Shown here piece by piece: positions 56,032-58,515 of a stretch of DNA of 58,515 nucleotides (within the stretch, counting starts at the first letter, position 1; each line of letters starts with the position of its first letter). The notes under the pieces are model-generated. The model ran no database searches. It was not told the DNA's origin and saw only the letters and a program-made list of their open reading frames with translations. A program made the translations under genes and the position numbers. The stretch is from Lachnospiraceae bacterium UBA938 (GTDB lineage Bacteria; Bacillota; Clostridia; Lachnospirales; Lachnospiraceae): the NCBI GenBank assembly GCA_002293475.1, contig DBDG01000010.1, forward strand, positions 12,834-71,348, written 5' to 3'.

Positions 56032-58515
56032 TTATAAATTATCTAACCCGGGTCCGATTAAAGATGGGCTGGATTGATAGCCATATCTACCCAATGATTG
56101 TAAATCAATGTCATATCGATTGGTAGTCCGTGTGATAGTAAACCTGGCGACCCCCCAATAAGTGCCTTCCCTTGTCGTATCTACATCTACAGTTACAAAT
56201 GGTATGGAGTCTGATCCTATATAGAAATGAACTTTTGCCCCTGAGCTGGTCATAGCTCTTGATGAAGTCATATTACGGTTTGTATAATCATGGACATAAA
56301 AGTAATATGTTCCGGGTGTCAGCGTATGGATGGTTGTTACTTCCGGACCGTAAGATGTGACATCGTCATAATCCAAATCGGCGGCATACAGCTCCGTGGC
56401 GGAATAAGTACTTCCGTCATTGTAGTAGTTACGGTTAACATAGTAGGTGTGGAATGTGCCGCTGCCGTTTACTGCCGGACCGATAAGGTGGGAATCCAGA
56501 TCACGAGGGTTTTCGCCCCATGTTAGTGAAATGCGGACACTTACAGGTTCGCAGATGCCAACGGCATCAAAGGCATCTTTTATTGCCTGTTGCTGATCAT
56601 GGTCAAAGCCGAGGTCTTTTGCGGCGCAGATTACAGCACCGCGTCCGTCAAGGAAATATGAGTCATATGCCATACGATTTAAGGAGCGATAAAATACCTT
56701 TGCCCAGGTTTCGTCGGAAATGCTGTCTGTCCGCGAATCGGTCATCATTTTATATGCGGCAAAGCTGAATATGCCGCTATTGATATGTACGCCGTAGTTG
56801 TCACGAGATCCATTAAATTTATTGTCATAATGATCCGGGTAACCAAATTGCGTAGGATTAGACATGTTTCTGATGGCACCGCCGGAATCTTCACCCATCA
56901 ACCACCTGTCGGCTCCGTCTTTATCTTCAATTAAAGATCCCATAATATCGGCCATTGCTTCATTTAAGGCTCCCGGTTCACTCCAGTATGCCAGAATTTC
57001 TTTTTCATCTGAAATAGTATCGATGACACCATGGGTAAACTCATGTCCGACTACATCCAAAGCGGCCTCATAATTCCCTGTGGAATACAACATCTGTTTT
57101 TCATTAGTCATCCAAAAGGCATTATCACCATCGGGATCGACATAATGAACCGTTGATCTTAATTCACTGCCTTTGCCGTCATAGGAGTCACGGTTCAGGA
57201 CATTCTTATAAAAGTCATATACTTCACTAGCATTAGCATGTGCTGATACCGCTGATTTATTGGGAACGTCTGTAAAAGAAATCAGGTTACCCGGTAGCGG
57301 TTCGGCATAACTATAAGTTTTTAGGTTTCGTGTCTCATCGGCTAACTGATAACGTCCGTTTTCTTCCATGGCGCCAAAAGTTCGGCTTTGGTTATTTAAG
57401 TCGGCAGCCGTCACAGTAGTGGGTGACCATTCTAATATCCGTGCGATGGTTTCGAACACCGTGCCGGCGGAAGCGCCATTGGCGGCGTTGGCATAAACAT
57501 ATTCGTCCTGGCCGATGAGCGGTAGGAACAGGTCATCAGCAGGCACATAGTCAAGGTCGGTAGCCAAGCGGATCTGCCATGCCAGTGCCGGGGTCTCGGT
57601 GTCTGACAGGGCGAAAATAACCAGTTGCGTCTCGACCGTCAAGCTGTTGGTAAACTCATCCTGCACATAGTCATAGCTCAGGTTCCCTTCGTCGGCTGTG
57701 TCCTGCAGCGAGGCGGCAACTTCTTCCTCCGCCAGCAGCTTGGCCAGGGCGGCATCGACCGCCTGCTGCTCGGTTACCGTGGCGTCCGTATCGACACTTT
57801 CGACATTTTTGTTATAGCTGTTGAACATACTTTTTACCGTGCCCTGCTCATCGGTAATCAGGATGATCTCGCTGCCTAGTGTCGGTATCCCTCCGAAGTC
57901 TGGCGTAAAGCGGTAAATATTCTCGGCCGGTGCCTCGCCGTCGCTGGGCACATTCTGGGATGTGACCTCGGCAGCGTCGGCATTGAATATGGCGCCGAAC
58001 AGGCTGCTGGCGGAATTAAGAACCGCCGCCGCATCGTCAGCCGAAGTGACGGTCTGATCGGTAAATGTTCCGTCAATCACGCGGAAGATCCCGTTTGTTC
58101 CGCGGAGCGTTTCAATTGTCCCGTCGGTCATCATCACTTCAAGGTCGCCTTGGTCGATGATGTCATCAACGGGACGGAGGAAGCCGTCAGAAGCCACCAC
58201 TTCTTTCAGGACATAGTCGGTAAGTTCCACTTCCGTGCCGGCGCTCTTCGAGCCCATGAAGCCAAAGGAAACCGAGGAGTTATACTGGATCGGGTTGGTC
58301 CAGGCCTGGCTGCCGATCGTATAGGTCTGTCCCTGGCTTTCGGTCAGCCGGGCATCCCAGACATTGCTGATATCGAAGTTACCCTGGAACTGCAAGGACC
58401 ATGCCTCGATCGGCATCGGCGAGAGGTTGGTGATGGTCACGATCGCCTGGAAGCTCGCGCCCCAGTCGCTTATTTCGTACTGCACGTCGTATCCGTCCGT
58501 GCGCTCGGCCTCGAC
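56032..58515 (-). CDS. Secreted thermolysin-like (M4) protease with CBM2-like module, 5' end outside window
   Basis: The visible 827 residues (open to the window edge) show four parts. First, about residues 1-105 resemble a CBM2-type carbohydrate-binding module (WGASFQAIVTITNLS, then SVSFGFMGS). Second, a propeptide region (about 150-300) has FTP/PepSY-like features. Third, the M4 protease domain runs about 385-670. It has the zinc site VGHEFTHGVIDT, the third ligand in GALNEAMADIMG, and the catalytic His in DNYGVHINSGI. Fourth, the C-terminal domain (about 680-825) starts SLTWGENPRDLDSHL, of a type seen on surface proteins. The missing 5' end would carry the signal peptide. M4 enzymes cut peptides beside hydrophobic residues outside the cell. 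The CBM suggests attachment to plant polysaccharide or cell wall. Confidence 0.9.
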   Translation of the reverse strand, partial: VEAERTDGYDVQYEISDWGASFQAIVTITNLSPMPIEAWSLQFQGNFDISNVWDARLTESQGQTYTIGSQAWTNPIQYNSSVSFGFMGSKSAGTEVELTDYVLKEVVASDGFLRPVDDIIDQGDLEVMMTDGTIETLRGTNGIFRVIDGTFTDQTVTSADDAAAVLNSASSLFGAIFNADAAEVTSQNVPSDGEAPAENIYRFTPDFGGIPTLGSEIILITDEQGTVKSMFNSYNKNVESVDTDATVTEQQAVDAALAKLLAEEEVAASLQDTADEGNLSYDYVQDEFTNSLTVETQLVIFALSDTETPALAWQIRLATDLDYVPADDLFLPLIGQDEYVYANAANGASAGTVFETIARILEWSPTTVTAADLNNQSRTFGAMEENGRYQLADETRNLKTYSYAEPLPGNLISFTDVPNKSAVSAHANASEVYDFYKNVLNRDSYDGKGSELRSTVHYVDPDGDNAFWMTNEKQMLYSTGNYEAALDVVGHEFTHGVIDTISDEKEILAYWSEPGALNEAMADIMGSLIEDKDGADRWLMGEDSGGAIRNMSNPTQFGYPDHYDNKFNGSRDNYGVHINSGIFSFAAYKMMTDSRTDSISDETWAKVFYRSLNRMAYDSYFLDGRGAVICAAKDLGFDHDQQQAIKDAFDAVGICEPVSVRISLTWGENPRDLDSHLIGPAVNGSGTFHTYYVNRNYYNDGSTYSATELYAADLDYDDVTSYGPEVTTIHTLTPGTYYFYVHDYTNRNMTSSRAMTSSGAKVHFYIGSDSIPFVTVDVDTTREGTYWGVARFTITRTTNRYDIDLQSLGRYGYQSSPSLIGPGLDNL

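Noticed and set aside
1..58515. tRNA, rRNA, CRISPR, prophage or insertion sequence
   Set aside because: None was seen by eye: no tRNA-like T-loop motifs outside coding genes, no spaced repeats of CRISPR type, no transposase or integrase motifs.

Overview
The window reads as a chromosomal segment of a spore-forming, anaerobic Gram-positive bacterium of the Clostridia, most like the Lachnospiraceae. The evidence is a V/A-type ATPase operon, a paired GlgC/GlgD, SpoVG, SpoVT, a signal-less LysM-GH18 spore-type hydrolase, DnaD/DnaI primosome loaders, a T-box leader before ileS, and short Shine-Dalgarno-rich intergenic regions. No rRNA, tRNA, CRISPR array, insertion sequence, prophage or integrase was seen. 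It looks like core genome rather than an island.

Layout. 0.2-2.1 kb (+): lipid kinase and class II fructose-bisphosphate aldolase. 2.4-8.0 kb (-): murC, dnaD, dnaI-like helicase loader, a long PRPP synthetase, and queT behind a candidate preQ1 riboswitch. 8.5-11.2 kb (+): glgC-glgD-spoVG. 11.2-13.5 kb (-): an NAD salvage operon, nrtR-like regulator, pncA, a 52-codon mini-gene and nadE, with a perfect 27-bp palindrome over its promoter. 13.7-22.3 kb (+): nine V/A-ATPase genes. 22.4-26.5 kb (+): pth and mfd. 26.8-33.3 kb (+): Pho box, pstSCAB, phoU, phoP, phoR. 33.3-35.9 kb: a DsbA/FrnE-like protein (-), a 35-residue small protein, a radical SAM protein and spoVT (+). 35.9-43.6 kb: a peptide-type ABC importer split over both strands (oppA-oppD-oppF-oppB on -, oppC on +) around an ABC exporter. 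43.6-45.1 kb (-): pncB. 45.3-55.9 kb (+): GFA-fold protein, T-box and ileS (long IleS2-like form), glycogen phosphorylase, a PAS-GAF-GAF-GGDEF protein, LysM-GH18 and a flavodoxin. 56.0 kb to the end (-): a 5'-truncated secreted thermolysin-like protease with a CBM2-like module.

How the genes work together. Glycogen synthesis (glgCD) and breakdown (glgP) lie on separate operons. NAD salvage is divided between the nrtR-pncA-nadE operon and a distant pncB. Phosphate uptake and its two-component control form one Pho cassette. The strongest leads for new biology are the NAD operon (regulator with an apparent ACG start and degenerate Nudix box, promoter palindrome, coupled 52-residue mini-gene), two unexplained structured intergenic regions (about 2.34-2.40 and 26.64-26.74 kb), a DnaA-box-like cluster next to dnaD, and the 35-residue small protein. 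All functions come from reading sequence motifs by eye; no database search was run.
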